A DNA stretch of 64,000 bases from CAVZZG01 sp963779685 (GTDB lineage: Bacteria; Actinomycetota; Thermoleophilia; Gaiellales; F1-60-MAGs149), in NCBI GenBank assembly GCA_963779685.1, contig CAVZZG010000001.1, positions 930,001-994,000 of the forward strand, given 5' to 3'. Under the pieces are notes generated by a model that did no database searches, had not been told where the DNA came from, and was given only the letters and a program-made list of their open reading frames with translations. The translations under genes were made by a program, and so were the position numbers. Shown piece by piece: positions 1 through 7,881 of the stretch. How positions within the stretch are numbered: position 1 is the first letter of the stretch; each line of letters begins with the position of its first letter.

Positions 1-101
1 CGACCGGCTCGGAGCGCGAGCGCGAGCCACTCCTCGTGCACGACCGGGGCCGGGCCACGGACGACGCTCGCCTCGAGGTCAGCGTCGCCCGGCGAGCTCA
101 C
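1..101 (-). CDS. Partial hypothetical protein, cut by the left window edge
   Basis: Left-edge fragment of a minus-strand gene. A GTG at 99-101 overlaps the TGA stop of the acetyltransferase-like gene (98-1273) in a GTGA arrangement, so it is probably translationally coupled and belongs to the same exopolysaccharide operon. Only about 33 residues are visible (beginning MSSPGDADLEA). No signal peptide or recognisable motif is seen and no family can be named. The call rests on the open frame and the coupling alone. Confidence 0.45.
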   Translation of the reverse strand, partial: MSSPGDADLEASVVRGPAPVVHEEWLALALRAG

Positions 102-1273
102 GGCCACATCCTCCGCTTCACCCGGCGGAACCGGGCGAGGCCCGTGACGCCCGCCCGTGCCGCGCTGCCGCCGGCGAGCGCGACGAAGCCCATGGCGAGC
201 CGGTCGGGGTAGATCTGGTTGAGCATCTCGTTGCCCGGATGCGCGCACGAGTCGAGCAGGACGTGGCCCGACGCGTGAAAGCTCTCGAGGGCGAGGTAGT
301 CGAGCAATGCGCCGGGCCCGTAGCGGCGGTGGTGCCGGTCGTAGGCGACCTTCGAGGTGAAGACCGTGCAGCCCGCAACCAGGTTCCACTGCATCGCGAA
401 CAGTTCGCCGCCCGCCTCGAGTGCGAGCACCTCGAGCTGCCCGGCGGCACGCATGCGCGCGGAGACCTCGCGGAAGGCGGCGGCGTGCGAGGGATCGGAG
501 AGGAACGCCGTGCTCGCGTCGCCCTTCCAGCCGGACGCCTCGAGCGTCAGGAAGTCTTCGACGGCCGCCGGGTCGCCGGCCCGGTCGCGCACCACCGGCG
601 GGCCGAAGTCGCGCGTGAGCGCCCGCAGCCGGCGCCTGGCATCGGCGGCTCGTTTCCCCGCGCGGTGTTCGAGGCGGTAGCGGCCCTCCGGATCCCGCTG
701 CACAGCTGCGCGCTCGTAGCGCGAGAGGAACTCGACGCTCACGCCCGCCCGGCCCGCGGCTTCCAGCAGTGCTGGCGCGAACGCCCCGTCGAGGGCGAGT
801 TGACGGAATACGACGAGCCGGTGCCTGGCCCAGCCTGCGAGCGCGTCGGCGGCCACGCGTTCGTATCCCGCCCGCACGAGCGGCGTCGTCGACGACGACC
901 ACGGGTAGCGCCAGGCGACGGCGGCCCGCGAGGCGAGGAGCGCGGCGGGCCGGGGCGAGCCGATCGGGAACGCCAGCAGCCAGCGATCATCGCCTTCGAG
1001 CACCAGCATCCGTGGCCGGTGCGCGGCGAAGACGCGCGCTGCCGGCATGGCGAAGTCCGGTCCGTACCAGGGATTCGGCTCACCGGCCGACGCGGCGAGG
1101 TCGTGCCAGAGCTCGAGGTCGCGCTCGCCCAGCAGGTGGAGCGGCGCGAGTCGTAGGCCCGGCGGGCCCGCGGCGGGGGCAGGCCCACGCTGCGCGCGAG
1201 CGGCACGGCCGCGGTCGGCGGGTCGGGTGAGGACCTGCGCCTCGTGCGGGTTCACGCGCTGCTGCGTTCGCAC
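98..1273 (-). CDS. GNAT-fold acetyltransferase-like protein (CelD/BioF2 type) of exopolysaccharide biosynthesis
   Basis: 391 aa, no signal peptide. The C-terminal third has the features of the Acetyltransf_6 (CelD/FemAB-like) fold: a Trp in FAMQW, followed about 15 residues later by AYDRHHRRYGPGALL and then the late GNEMLNQIYPDR segment. Family members are cytoplasmic acyltransferases that usually sit in capsule or cellulose loci; substrate unknown here. Start is a GTG three bases after the stop of the chain-length ATPase gene (1277-2848), so the two are one transcriptional unit. The N-terminal 30 residues are Arg/Ala/Pro-rich, so a later start is possible. Confidence 0.75.
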   Translation of the reverse strand: MRTQQRVNPHEAQVLTRPADRGRAARAQRGPAPAAGPPGLRLAPLHLLGERDLELWHDLAASAGEPNPWYGPDFAMPAARVFAAHRPRMLVLEGDDRWLLAFPIGSPRPAALLASRAAVAWRYPWSSSTTPLVRAGYERVAADALAGWARHRLVVFRQLALDGAFAPALLEAAGRAGVSVEFLSRYERAAVQRDPEGRYRLEHRAGKRAADARRRLRALTRDFGPPVVRDRAGDPAAVEDFLTLEASGWKGDASTAFLSDPSHAAAFREVSARMRAAGQLEVLALEAGGELFAMQWNLVAGCTVFTSKVAYDRHHRRYGPGALLDYLALESFHASGHVLLDSCAHPGNEMLNQIYPDRLAMGFVALAGGSAARAGVTGLARFRRVKRRMWP

Positions 1274-1276
1274 CTG

Positions 1277-2848
1277 CTACCGGCGGACGGGTGGCGGCGC
1301 CGCAGCGCTGCGCATCGCATCCTCGACGGGCGCGACCGCGCGTCGCGACGCGCCGATCAGGACGAAGCCGCGCGGGTTGACGCCGAGCCGTGCCAGGGTC
1401 GCGGTCAGGTTCCGCAGGGCGGCGATCGCCGTTCGGCCGCGCATCACCGTGATGAAGACGTCGTCCACGACGGCGGCGATCGACAGCGCGTCGGCGATCA
1501 GGCCGAGCGGGGGAGCGTCGAACACGATGAAGTCGATCTCGCGGTCGCCGGCGGTCTCGATCAGCTGCCGCACCGGTTCGCGGGAGAACGCGCCCTCCTC
1601 GGCTCCCGGGACGCTCGGGTTGAAGACCAGGACCTCGAGCCGCCCCCCGGAGCCGCCGGGCGTGACGACGGCCTGGCCGAGCGTCGCCTCGTTGCGCAGC
1701 ACCTCGACGACGCCAAACTGGGACGCGACCGACAGTGCCTGCCCGATGTTGGGATGCCGGAAGTCGGCGTCCACCAGCAGCACCCGGTAGCCGGAGTCGA
1801 CCAGCGCGAGCGCCGTGTTGATGGAGCAGGTCGTCTTGCCTTCCGCGGGTGCCGCGCTGGTGAACAGCAGCGACCGCGGGAGGTCGGGATCGCGCCGGAG
1901 GACGATGACGTTCTGGCGGAGCGTACGGAAGGCCTCGGCCGCGGCGAGCTCCCGGTCGCGGTCGACGATCAGGTCGTGATGGCGGTTCGACTCGAGCGGG
2001 ATCCTGGCGAGGATCGGCAGGGTGAACGACTCCGCGAGCTGGGTCTCGTTGCGGAGCCGCTGGTCGAGGAGGTCGCCCAGCGCAAGCACCGCGAAGGCCA
2101 GCACGAGGCCGATCACCAGCGCAACGGCGGTGATGATCACGATGCCGGGCGTGGTCGGCCGCGTCGGCACGACCGCCGCCGCCAGGAAGGTCACGGTCGG
2201 ATCGGGCGCCCCCTGCAGCGCCGACACCTGGGCGATGCGGGCCTCCAGAGCCTGCCGGTCGGCCACCGCCGCGGTCGAGGGCAGGGCCGCGAGCTGGGCC
2301 TGCAGCCGCTGCAGCACCCCGCTGGCCTCGCTCGCGAAGCGCCGGTTCATGACGGTGATGGTTGCGTGGGCGACGGCGTCCGCGGTCTTCGCCGCGCCGA
2401 GCGCGGTCGAGGCCTGGGCCGTGACCGAGACGAGGTAGCTCTGGCCATTCGGGGTGGCGGCGACGACCTTCAGGACCGCAGGTCCCGTCCCGGGCCGCCC
2501 GAGCTCCTTGGCGGCCTCGTCGGCGACCTCCGGCGTCATCACGATCCTCGCGACGGTCTCGACGTCGCGGGTCAGCCCGCCGCCGCCGCCGATCAGCGAG
2601 GGGAATTCGTTGTAGATCGGATCGCCCTGCGAGACGCCCGTGACGAGGATCAGGGCCTCCGCGCTGTACTGCTTGCCGGAGAACGTCCACCAGCCGTAGG
2701 CCGCCCCGAACGTGACCACCAGGATCGCGACCACGATGTACCAGCGCTCGATGGCGAGCGTGAGGTACCGGTGGACGAGCCCGAACGAGGTGGTACGCCC
2801 CTGCGTGGCGCTGTCCCTCTGTCCGGGATCGAGGTTCGTGGAACTCAT
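1277..2848 (-). CDS. Wzz-BY-kinase-like polysaccharide chain-length regulator
   Basis: 523 aa. Organised as a bacterial tyrosine kinase of the Wzc/CapAB type: N-terminal Wzz domain between two membrane segments (about residues 36-55 and 236-257), then a cytoplasmic P-loop ATPase. Visible motifs: Walker A SAAPAEGKTT (about 331-340), Walker A' VLLVDADFRHPN (about 356-367), Walker B IDFIVFDAPP (about 438-447). The usual tyrosine-rich C-terminal tail is absent, so autophosphorylation may be altered. The ATG at 2848 is preferred over an upstream in-frame GTG-like start because TAGGCT lies exactly 7 nt upstream (leaderless pattern) and because the longer version would overlap the deacetylase gene. 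Expected role: control of polysaccharide polymerisation and export at the membrane. Confidence 0.88.
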   Translation of the reverse strand: MSSTNLDPGQRDSATQGRTTSFGLVHRYLTLAIERWYIVVAILVVTFGAAYGWWTFSGKQYSAEALILVTGVSQGDPIYNEFPSLIGGGGGLTRDVETVARIVMTPEVADEAAKELGRPGTGPAVLKVVAATPNGQSYLVSVTAQASTALGAAKTADAVAHATITVMNRRFASEASGVLQRLQAQLAALPSTAAVADRQALEARIAQVSALQGAPDPTVTFLAAAVVPTRPTTPGIVIITAVALVIGLVLAFAVLALGDLLDQRLRNETQLAESFTLPILARIPLESNRHHDLIVDRDRELAAAEAFRTLRQNVIVLRRDPDLPRSLLFTSAAPAEGKTTCSINTALALVDSGYRVLLVDADFRHPNIGQALSVASQFGVVEVLRNEATLGQAVVTPGGSGGRLEVLVFNPSVPGAEEGAFSREPVRQLIETAGDREIDFIVFDAPPLGLIADALSIAAVVDDVFITVMRGRTAIAALRNLTATLARLGVNPRGFVLIGASRRAVAPVEDAMRSAAAPPPVRR

Positions 2849-2855
2849 CGGCCCG

Positions 2856-2861
2856 AGCCTA
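2856..2861 (-). promoter_or_regulatory. Leaderless -10 element TAGGCT for the chain-length ATPase gene
   Basis: TAGGCT on the minus strand, 7 nt before the ATG at 2848. Its TAG is also the stop codon of the upstream deacetylase gene, so an internal promoter is embedded in the gene junction. No clear -35 is seen. Confidence 0.5.
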
Positions 2862-3650
2862 CACCAAAGAGCCCGACTCGTCCGGAGCGCCATGCCCGCG
2901 GACCCCGCGCTCGAGGCGGCGGACCATGGTCATGCGGCGCGCGCGCAGGGAGAGCGGCGAGAGCTTGACCGCGAACCGCAGGCCCGAGTCGCGCCGGTAG
3001 ATGCCGACCCGCGGCCGGCGGAACGGCTCGTCGACCGGGTGCGAGCCCGCCAGCGTGCAGGCGGCCGTGAAGCCCGCACGCCGGACGGCCGCGACGACGC
3101 GATCATCGTGGTGCCCGTAGGGGTACGCGAACGTCGCACAGCTGCCGAGCCGCTCGGCGATGATGGAGCGCGAGGCCTCGACCTCGAAGGCGAGGTCCTC
3201 GTCGGAGAGCGTCGGGAGCGACGCGTGGGTCATGGAGTGGGCGCCGATCTCCCACCCTGCCCGCTGCAGGTCGCGAAGCTCGTCCCACGTGAGCGACGCC
3301 AGCTCGGCGTGGTGCGGCGAGTCGGTCCAGCGGGCGATCTCCGGCCACCGCAGGGCCTGTCCGTCGCCGTTGGCGCCGATGGCGAAGACCGTCGCCGGGA
3401 ACGAGTGACGGTCGAGGATCGGGCGGGCGAGCAAGACCGACTGGAAGGCGTCGTCGAAGGTCAGGACGACGGTGCGATGGGGAAGCGTTCCGGCATGGCG
3501 GCGACGCTCCGCCTCGGCGAATGTCAGACCCGTGTAGCCGCGCCGGGCCAGCGTCGCGACCTGGTCCTCGAGTTGCCCGACCGGCGTGGCCAGCGTCGAC
3601 GGCCAGCCATCGGCCACGGCGTGATAGCACACGACAACGGGGGGGCGCAC
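2859..3650 (-). CDS. Polysaccharide deacetylase (NodB/CE4 family)
   Basis: 263 aa, no signal peptide, so probably cytoplasmic or acting at the inner face. CE4 motifs are in order: TFDDAF (about 64-69, catalytic base and metal Asp), HSMTH (138-142, the metal His pair) and AYPYG (175-179, an RxxPY variant lacking the Arg). Removes N- or O-acetyl groups from polysaccharide or glycan intermediates. Lies immediately upstream of the chain-length ATPase and in the same orientation. The GTG start is supported by TACTAT ending 6 nt upstream. Confidence 0.85.
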   Translation of the reverse strand: MRPPVVVCYHAVADGWPSTLATPVGQLEDQVATLARRGYTGLTFAEAERRRHAGTLPHRTVVLTFDDAFQSVLLARPILDRHSFPATVFAIGANGDGQALRWPEIARWTDSPHHAELASLTWDELRDLQRAGWEIGAHSMTHASLPTLSDEDLAFEVEASRSIIAERLGSCATFAYPYGHHDDRVVAAVRRAGFTAACTLAGSHPVDEPFRRPRVGIYRRDSGLRFAVKLSPLSLRARRMTMVRRLERGVRGHGAPDESGSLV

Positions 3651-3656
3651 GCCCTC

Positions 3657-3662
3657 ATAGTA
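3657..3662 (-). promoter_or_regulatory. Leaderless -10 element TACTAT for the deacetylase gene
   Basis: TACTAT on the minus strand followed by 6 nt (GAGGGC) and the GTG start at 3650. Fits the TANNNT-N6/7-RTG pattern that recurs through the window. Confidence 0.55.
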
Positions 3663-3707
3663 CGTGCCGGTTGCGGGAATGCCCGCGATCCGGGCCCGTC
3701 CGGGACG

Positions 3708-5096
3708 CTACCGGACGACCATGCCGGTCGAGCGCCAGCCGAGGCCCGCCAGGCGAGTGGAGACCATCACGCGGATCGGCCCGGTCCGGCGCCCGACCCA
3801 GATCGTCGTCCGCGAGCGGTTTCCCGCGACGTGCACCGTGCGGCCGCCGACGCGCACCAGGCGGCCGAGGACCGTGGCCGCCCCGACACCGCGCCAGGTG
3901 ATCTGGATGCGGTGTGCGCCGAACCGGCGGGCGGTGGCGAGTACGGATGGCGCGTGCCCCGGCCCGGATGACCTTGAGCCGGTCGGCGTCGTGCCCGACC
4001 CGCCGGCAGGATCGCCGCCGCCGGAGGTAGCGCCGCCGCCGGAGGTCGTGCCGCCGGGCGGCGGCGGCGGCGATCCCGGCTGAATCGACGCGGGCCCGTA
4101 GCCGAGGCAGGGGCTGGAGGCCGCGAGACGGTAGTCGCCGTGGCCGGCGTCGGCGTACTGCGGATCGGCCCGGACGGCCGACTCGACGCTGAAGCCCCGG
4201 CCGCCGGAGATGGTGCCCTGCGCACCGCCCGAGACGCAGACGGACCGGACGAGGTTGTCGGTGCCGACCGGGTTGCCCGCCGGATACCACGACTCGATGT
4301 CGTAGCGGATCCGAGCGTTCGTGACGATCGTCGCCGTCACCCTGGTGCCGCTCGAGGCCTCACCGCCCTCGCCCGAGAAGATGATCCCCTCGCCGTTCGC
4401 GTCGAGGATGTCGTGATCGATGACGGTGTCCATCGCGCTCGGGAAGAGCTGGATGCCGCGGTCGGCGTTGTGGTCGATCACCGAGTCGACGATCCGTGTC
4501 CGCAGCGCCCTCGTCACGTAGATGCCGTGCTCGGTGTTGTTCGCCGGGAGCGTGCCGCAGTCGTGGACGCGCGTGGTGTCGATCACATCGTCGACGGCGA
4601 CCCCGTACACGAGGTTGCCCAGGTCGAAGCAGATGGCCGTGTGCTCGTTGGTGACGTCGTCGTTGTAGAAGACGATCCGGTCCCCGTTCACGGTCGGGCT
4701 CGGAAGGCGGTCGGCATTGATACCGTCGAGCGCGAGATCGCGAATGACGACGTCGTTCGCGCTGTCGGCCACCCAGAGCCGGCCGACGATCGTCGCGGTG
4801 GTGCCGGGAACGCTCTCGAGCACCAGCGGTGCCGCCGCCGTGCCACCGTCGCGGATGGTGACCGTCTCCCTGAAGGTCGCGCCGCCGGCGAGGCAGGCCA
4901 CCGCGCCGGGGTGCGCGATGGCGAGGAGTCGCGTCACTGTCCGGACCGGCGCCGTCTCGGTGCCGGGGTTGGCGTCGTCGCCGCCGGGCCCCGCGTACAG
5001 CGTGCACGCCGGGGCCTGGCCGACCGCCGCCGAGGCGTACGCGGGCAGGACCGCGAGCGAGATCGCGAGCAGGGCGACGAGTCGGGCGATCCTCAT
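3708..5096 (-). CDS. Secreted right-handed beta-helix (pectate-lyase-like) protein
   Basis: 462 aa with a clear Sec signal peptide (hydrophobic core LVALLAISLAVLP, cleavage probably after AYASA, about residue 23). The body starts with a short DUF1565-type motif (YAGPGGDDANPGTETAPV) typical of secreted parallel beta-helix proteins, followed by repeated IVDS/VIDHN/DANGEGI coils. A Gly/Pro/Ser linker (PPPPPGG, TSGGG repeats) separates it from a C-terminal beta-rich domain of about 80 residues. Catalytic residues cannot be assigned, so binding or lyase activity are both open. Its position beside polymerase and deacetylase genes suggests a role on the exported polysaccharide. Confidence 0.75.
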   Translation of the reverse strand: MRIARLVALLAISLAVLPAYASAAVGQAPACTLYAGPGGDDANPGTETAPVRTVTRLLAIAHPGAVACLAGGATFRETVTIRDGGTAAAPLVLESVPGTTATIVGRLWVADSANDVVIRDLALDGINADRLPSPTVNGDRIVFYNDDVTNEHTAICFDLGNLVYGVAVDDVIDTTRVHDCGTLPANNTEHGIYVTRALRTRIVDSVIDHNADRGIQLFPSAMDTVIDHDILDANGEGIIFSGEGGEASSGTRVTATIVTNARIRYDIESWYPAGNPVGTDNLVRSVCVSGGAQGTISGGRGFSVESAVRADPQYADAGHGDYRLAASSPCLGYGPASIQPGSPPPPPGGTTSGGGATSGGGDPAGGSGTTPTGSRSSGPGHAPSVLATARRFGAHRIQITWRGVGAATVLGRLVRVGGRTVHVAGNRSRTTIWVGRRTGPIRVMVSTRLAGLGWRSTGMVVR

Positions 5097-5202
5097 GCCC
5101 TAGTCGCATCGACGCCCGTGGAGGGCCCGGAGTCCCCTGCCGGGGTGACCGGGCTGCGAGTTCACCCCGGAGGGTGTCCTCCCGTCGGGTGAGGCGCTCG
5201 AA
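5097..5202. promoter_or_regulatory. Divergent intergenic region with a perfect 9-bp inverted repeat
   Basis: Separates the beta-helix gene (minus) from the polymerase gene (plus). CCGGGGTGA at 5140-5148 and TCACCCCGG at 5162-5170 form a perfect 9-bp inverted repeat with a 13-nt spacer, suitable as an operator for a dimeric regulator or as a hairpin. No regulator gene is adjacent. Confidence 0.4.
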
Positions 5203-5256
5203 GTGCCGGTGCACCGCTTGAAAAGCGTGTCCGCCAGCGCGTGGGCGAATGCGGAG

Positions 5257-5262
5257 TACCAT
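5257..5262 (+). promoter_or_regulatory. Leaderless -10 element TACCAT for the polymerase gene
   Basis: TACCAT followed by 6 nt (CAGGTC) and GTG at 5269. This argues for the downstream start of the O-antigen-ligase-like gene rather than the GTG at 5203. Confidence 0.5.
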
Positions 5263-5268
5263 CAGGTC

Positions 5269-6723
5269 GTGGCGTTCTGGAGCCCGGCGGTGGCCTCGCG
5301 GCCGGCTGGCGGCCGCCTTGCCGGAAGGCAGTGGGCGGTCTTCGCCGGCGGCGCCGTTGCGGCCGTCGCGATCGGCGTGGCCGTCGGGGCATCGCCGAAG
5401 CTCGCCCTGGCCTGCGTTCTGGGTGTGCTGGTGATGGCCGCGCTGGTCGCGGACTTCACGTGGGGCGTCGCCATGTTCATCGTCCTCCAGTTCCTGATAC
5501 CCGCGTTCGGTATCGCGGAGGGGACGCTGGTGAAGCTTCTCGGCGCCGTGCTGGTGACGAGCTGGCTGCTCGCTCGCCTGTCGGAGAGCACGACGATCTC
5601 GTTCGCCCGCTCGAACCCGGTCGTGTGCGGTGCCCTGTCGGCGTTCCTCATCTGGGGCGCGATCTCGATCGCCTGGGCGCCGTCGCACGGCGCCGCGCTG
5701 ACTGCCCTCATGCGGATCGGTCTGAACATCCTGCTGCTCGCGATGGTCGTCGCCGGGACCCGCACGGGGCGGGACGCGAAGCTGCTCGCGATCGCGTTGG
5801 CGGCGGGATCGGTCCTGTCCGCCGTCGTCGCCCTGGCCCTCGGCACGGCACCGAGCGCCGCTGCGACCGACGCCGGGCGGCTGACTGGCGCGGGGGTCGA
5901 CCCGAACGAGTTCGCGGTCGTGCTCGCGCAGGGGATCGTGCTCTGCATCGGCCTCGCCAGCGGGGTCGTGAAGCGGCCCGCTCATCGCCTCGTCTTCGCC
6001 GCCGGCGCTCTGGTGGCCGGCCTCGCCCTGCTGGCCACGCTCTCGCGCGGCGGCCTCCTCGCGCTCGGGGCCGCATTGATCACCTGGATCGCGTTCAGCG
6101 GTCACTGGCGCGGCCGGGCGGTGCTGATGACGGTGGCACTGATCGCTGCGGGCGCGGCCTGGTTCACGGTGGTGGCGACACCCGCCGCGCAGGAGCGCGT
6201 CGCGTCGATCGCCGGCCAGTCCGGCGCCTCGGCCGACGGCGGCACCGGGCGCACCGACATCTGGCGGGTCGGCTGGCGCGCCGCCCAGGCCCACCCGATC
6301 CGGGGCTCGGGGCTCGGCAACTACACCGAGGTCACTCCCCGCTACCTCCTGGCGGCGCCCGGGTTGGTGCGCCGCACCGACCTGATCATCGTCGAGCCGA
6401 AGGTCGCCCACAACATGTACCTGCACCTGCTCGTCGAGACGGGGGTGATCGGGCTGGGCCTGTTCCTGGTGGCCCTGATCGGCTCGGTGGCCACGGCCGT
6501 CACGGCCGCTCCACGGTTCCGGCGCCTCGGTGACGCGCCCCTCGAGCTGCTGACGAGGACGATGGTCGCGGCCACGGTCGGCGTCCTGACGGCCGATTTC
6601 TTCCTCTCGGGGCAGTACGGGCGGACGCTGTGGATCAACCTCGGGCTGTGCTGCGCGCTGGGGGCACTCGGCCGGCGCATGGAAGCTACATCCAGCCGCG
6701 GCCGAGCCGCTCTACCGGCATGA
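5269..6723 (+). CDS. O-antigen ligase / Wzy-type polysaccharide polymerase-like membrane protein
   Basis: 484 aa from the GTG at 5269 (TACCAT six nt upstream); an alternative GTG at 5203 has a GAGG 8 nt upstream and would add 22 residues. About 11-12 membrane segments. The large external loop carries the Wzy_C signature region: GGTGRTDIW, HPIRGSGLGNY and, later, KVAHNMYLHLLVETGVIGL, where the His of HN is the usual catalytic candidate. Likely polymerises or ligates lipid-linked oligosaccharides on the outer face of the membrane. It is the only integral polymerase in the cluster; glycosyltransferases and a flippase are not in the window. Confidence 0.82.
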   Translation: MAFWSPAVASRPAGGRLAGRQWAVFAGGAVAAVAIGVAVGASPKLALACVLGVLVMAALVADFTWGVAMFIVLQFLIPAFGIAEGTLVKLLGAVLVTSWLLARLSESTTISFARSNPVVCGALSAFLIWGAISIAWAPSHGAALTALMRIGLNILLLAMVVAGTRTGRDAKLLAIALAAGSVLSAVVALALGTAPSAAATDAGRLTGAGVDPNEFAVVLAQGIVLCIGLASGVVKRPAHRLVFAAGALVAGLALLATLSRGGLLALGAALITWIAFSGHWRGRAVLMTVALIAAGAAWFTVVATPAAQERVASIAGQSGASADGGTGRTDIWRVGWRAAQAHPIRGSGLGNYTEVTPRYLLAAPGLVRRTDLIIVEPKVAHNMYLHLLVETGVIGLGLFLVALIGSVATAVTAAPRFRRLGDAPLELLTRTMVAATVGVLTADFFLSGQYGRTLWINLGLCCALGALGRRMEATSSRGRAALPA

Positions 6724-6729
6724 GCGGCC

Positions 6730-7881
6730 CTAGCGGCGAAGCTGGCGGACCAGGCGGCGGACCGCCGGCTGCGGGTCGTCCCAGGCGAACGTCGGTAGCG
6801 TCTGGCGACGCAGGACGCTGCGGACGTAGGTGCCGAGATCGATCTCGCCGCGCCCGCGGAGCTCGCGGAACGACTTCAGGTCGCGCACGGGATCCCAGAG
6901 CGTGACCCCGGTGCGATACCGGTCCATCGGCGGCAGCGGCCGGCCGGTGATGCGCGCATAGACGAACCAGGACAGGTCGAGCCCGGCGTCGGCGAGCAGG
7001 CAGTTCGCCGCCGTGAAGCGGGCGTTCACCTCCATCAGGCGCTGTACGCCGTCGCGCGGATCGAGCTTGAACTCGACGTTGGCGACGCCCCGGACACCGG
7101 CGCGCGCGAACAGTGCGAGCGCCGGCTCGCGAAGCTCGTCGACGTGATCCGTCACGTGGTACGTGGCCAGTCCCATGCCCGGAGGCGACCGCCGGATGAT
7201 GCGCTTCGTGAAATCGAACAGCGGCACGCCGGACTCGTCGAGGTAGGTGTAGTAGCTGGCGAGGTTCGAGTCCGGGCCAGGGACGTGCTCGACGGCGAAC
7301 CAGGGGATGCCGGCAGCCTCCAGCCGGCGGACGGCGGGCAGAAGGTCGTCGTAGCGATCGACGACGAGGAACTTCGCCCCGAGGCTTCCGGCCAGGTGCG
7401 TGTGCAGCGGCTTCACGATCAGCGGGTAGACCAGCTCGTGGCGGCACTCGACGACCTCCTCGACCGTCCCCAGGGGCCAGAAGCGCGGCGTCGCGACGCC
7501 TGCATCGCGGGCGATCTCGTACGTCTCCCGCTTGTCGAGCATGGCGAGCGCCGAAACCGGCTCTGACAGATCGAGCAGGTAACGCTCCGCGAGCGCTGCC
7601 CGATAGGTGGCGATCACCCTGATCCCCTCGTCGCTCGCTGCGAGCAGCACCGACCCGCGCAGCGAGGCGGCGTCCGCGCCGAGCAGGAACTCCGCGAACG
7701 CGGCCTCGACGTCCTCGCTGTCGACCGGGAGGAAGCCCGCGTAGCGGCTGTAGCGCGACTCGTTGCGTGGGTCGTTCAGGATCTGCACGGGGACGCCGCG
7801 GCGACCCAGGCTGCGCGCGATCTCGATCGCGTTCGCGGTCCCGCCGAGCACGATCGCGGGAGGGGACGCCAGGGCGGTCAC
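6730..7881 (-). CDS. ATP-grasp ligase (D-aspartate-ligase / carboxylate-amine ligase-like)
   Basis: 383 aa. N-terminal pre-ATP-grasp fold (PAIVLGGTANAIEIARSLG), then MLDKRETYEIARDAGV, the ATP-binding strand YPLIVKP, and the Mg-binding NVEFK and MEVNAR segments. Such enzymes activate a carboxylate as acyl-phosphate and couple it to an amine; substrate unknown. Start is the GTG at 7881, overlapping the TGA of the preceding ATP-grasp gene (GTGA). An upstream extension in the same frame is the shadow of that gene. Final gene of a four-gene operon; converges on the polymerase gene with only 6 nt between stops. Confidence 0.82.
   Translation of the reverse strand: MTALASPPAIVLGGTANAIEIARSLGRRGVPVQILNDPRNESRYSRYAGFLPVDSEDVEAAFAEFLLGADAASLRGSVLLAASDEGIRVIATYRAALAERYLLDLSEPVSALAMLDKRETYEIARDAGVATPRFWPLGTVEEVVECRHELVYPLIVKPLHTHLAGSLGAKFLVVDRYDDLLPAVRRLEAAGIPWFAVEHVPGPDSNLASYYTYLDESGVPLFDFTKRIIRRSPPGMGLATYHVTDHVDELREPALALFARAGVRGVANVEFKLDPRDGVQRLMEVNARFTAANCLLADAGLDLSWFVYARITGRPLPPMDRYRTGVTLWDPVRDLKSFRELRGRGEIDLGTYVRSVLRRQTLPTFAWDDPQPAVRRLVRQLRR

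Noticed and set aside
1244..2968. Long open frame on the plus strand opposite the chain-length ATPase
   Set aside because: Composition is Arg/Gly/Asp-rich with no family motif; the opposite strand encodes a complete, motif-bearing protein. Typical GC-rich shadow.
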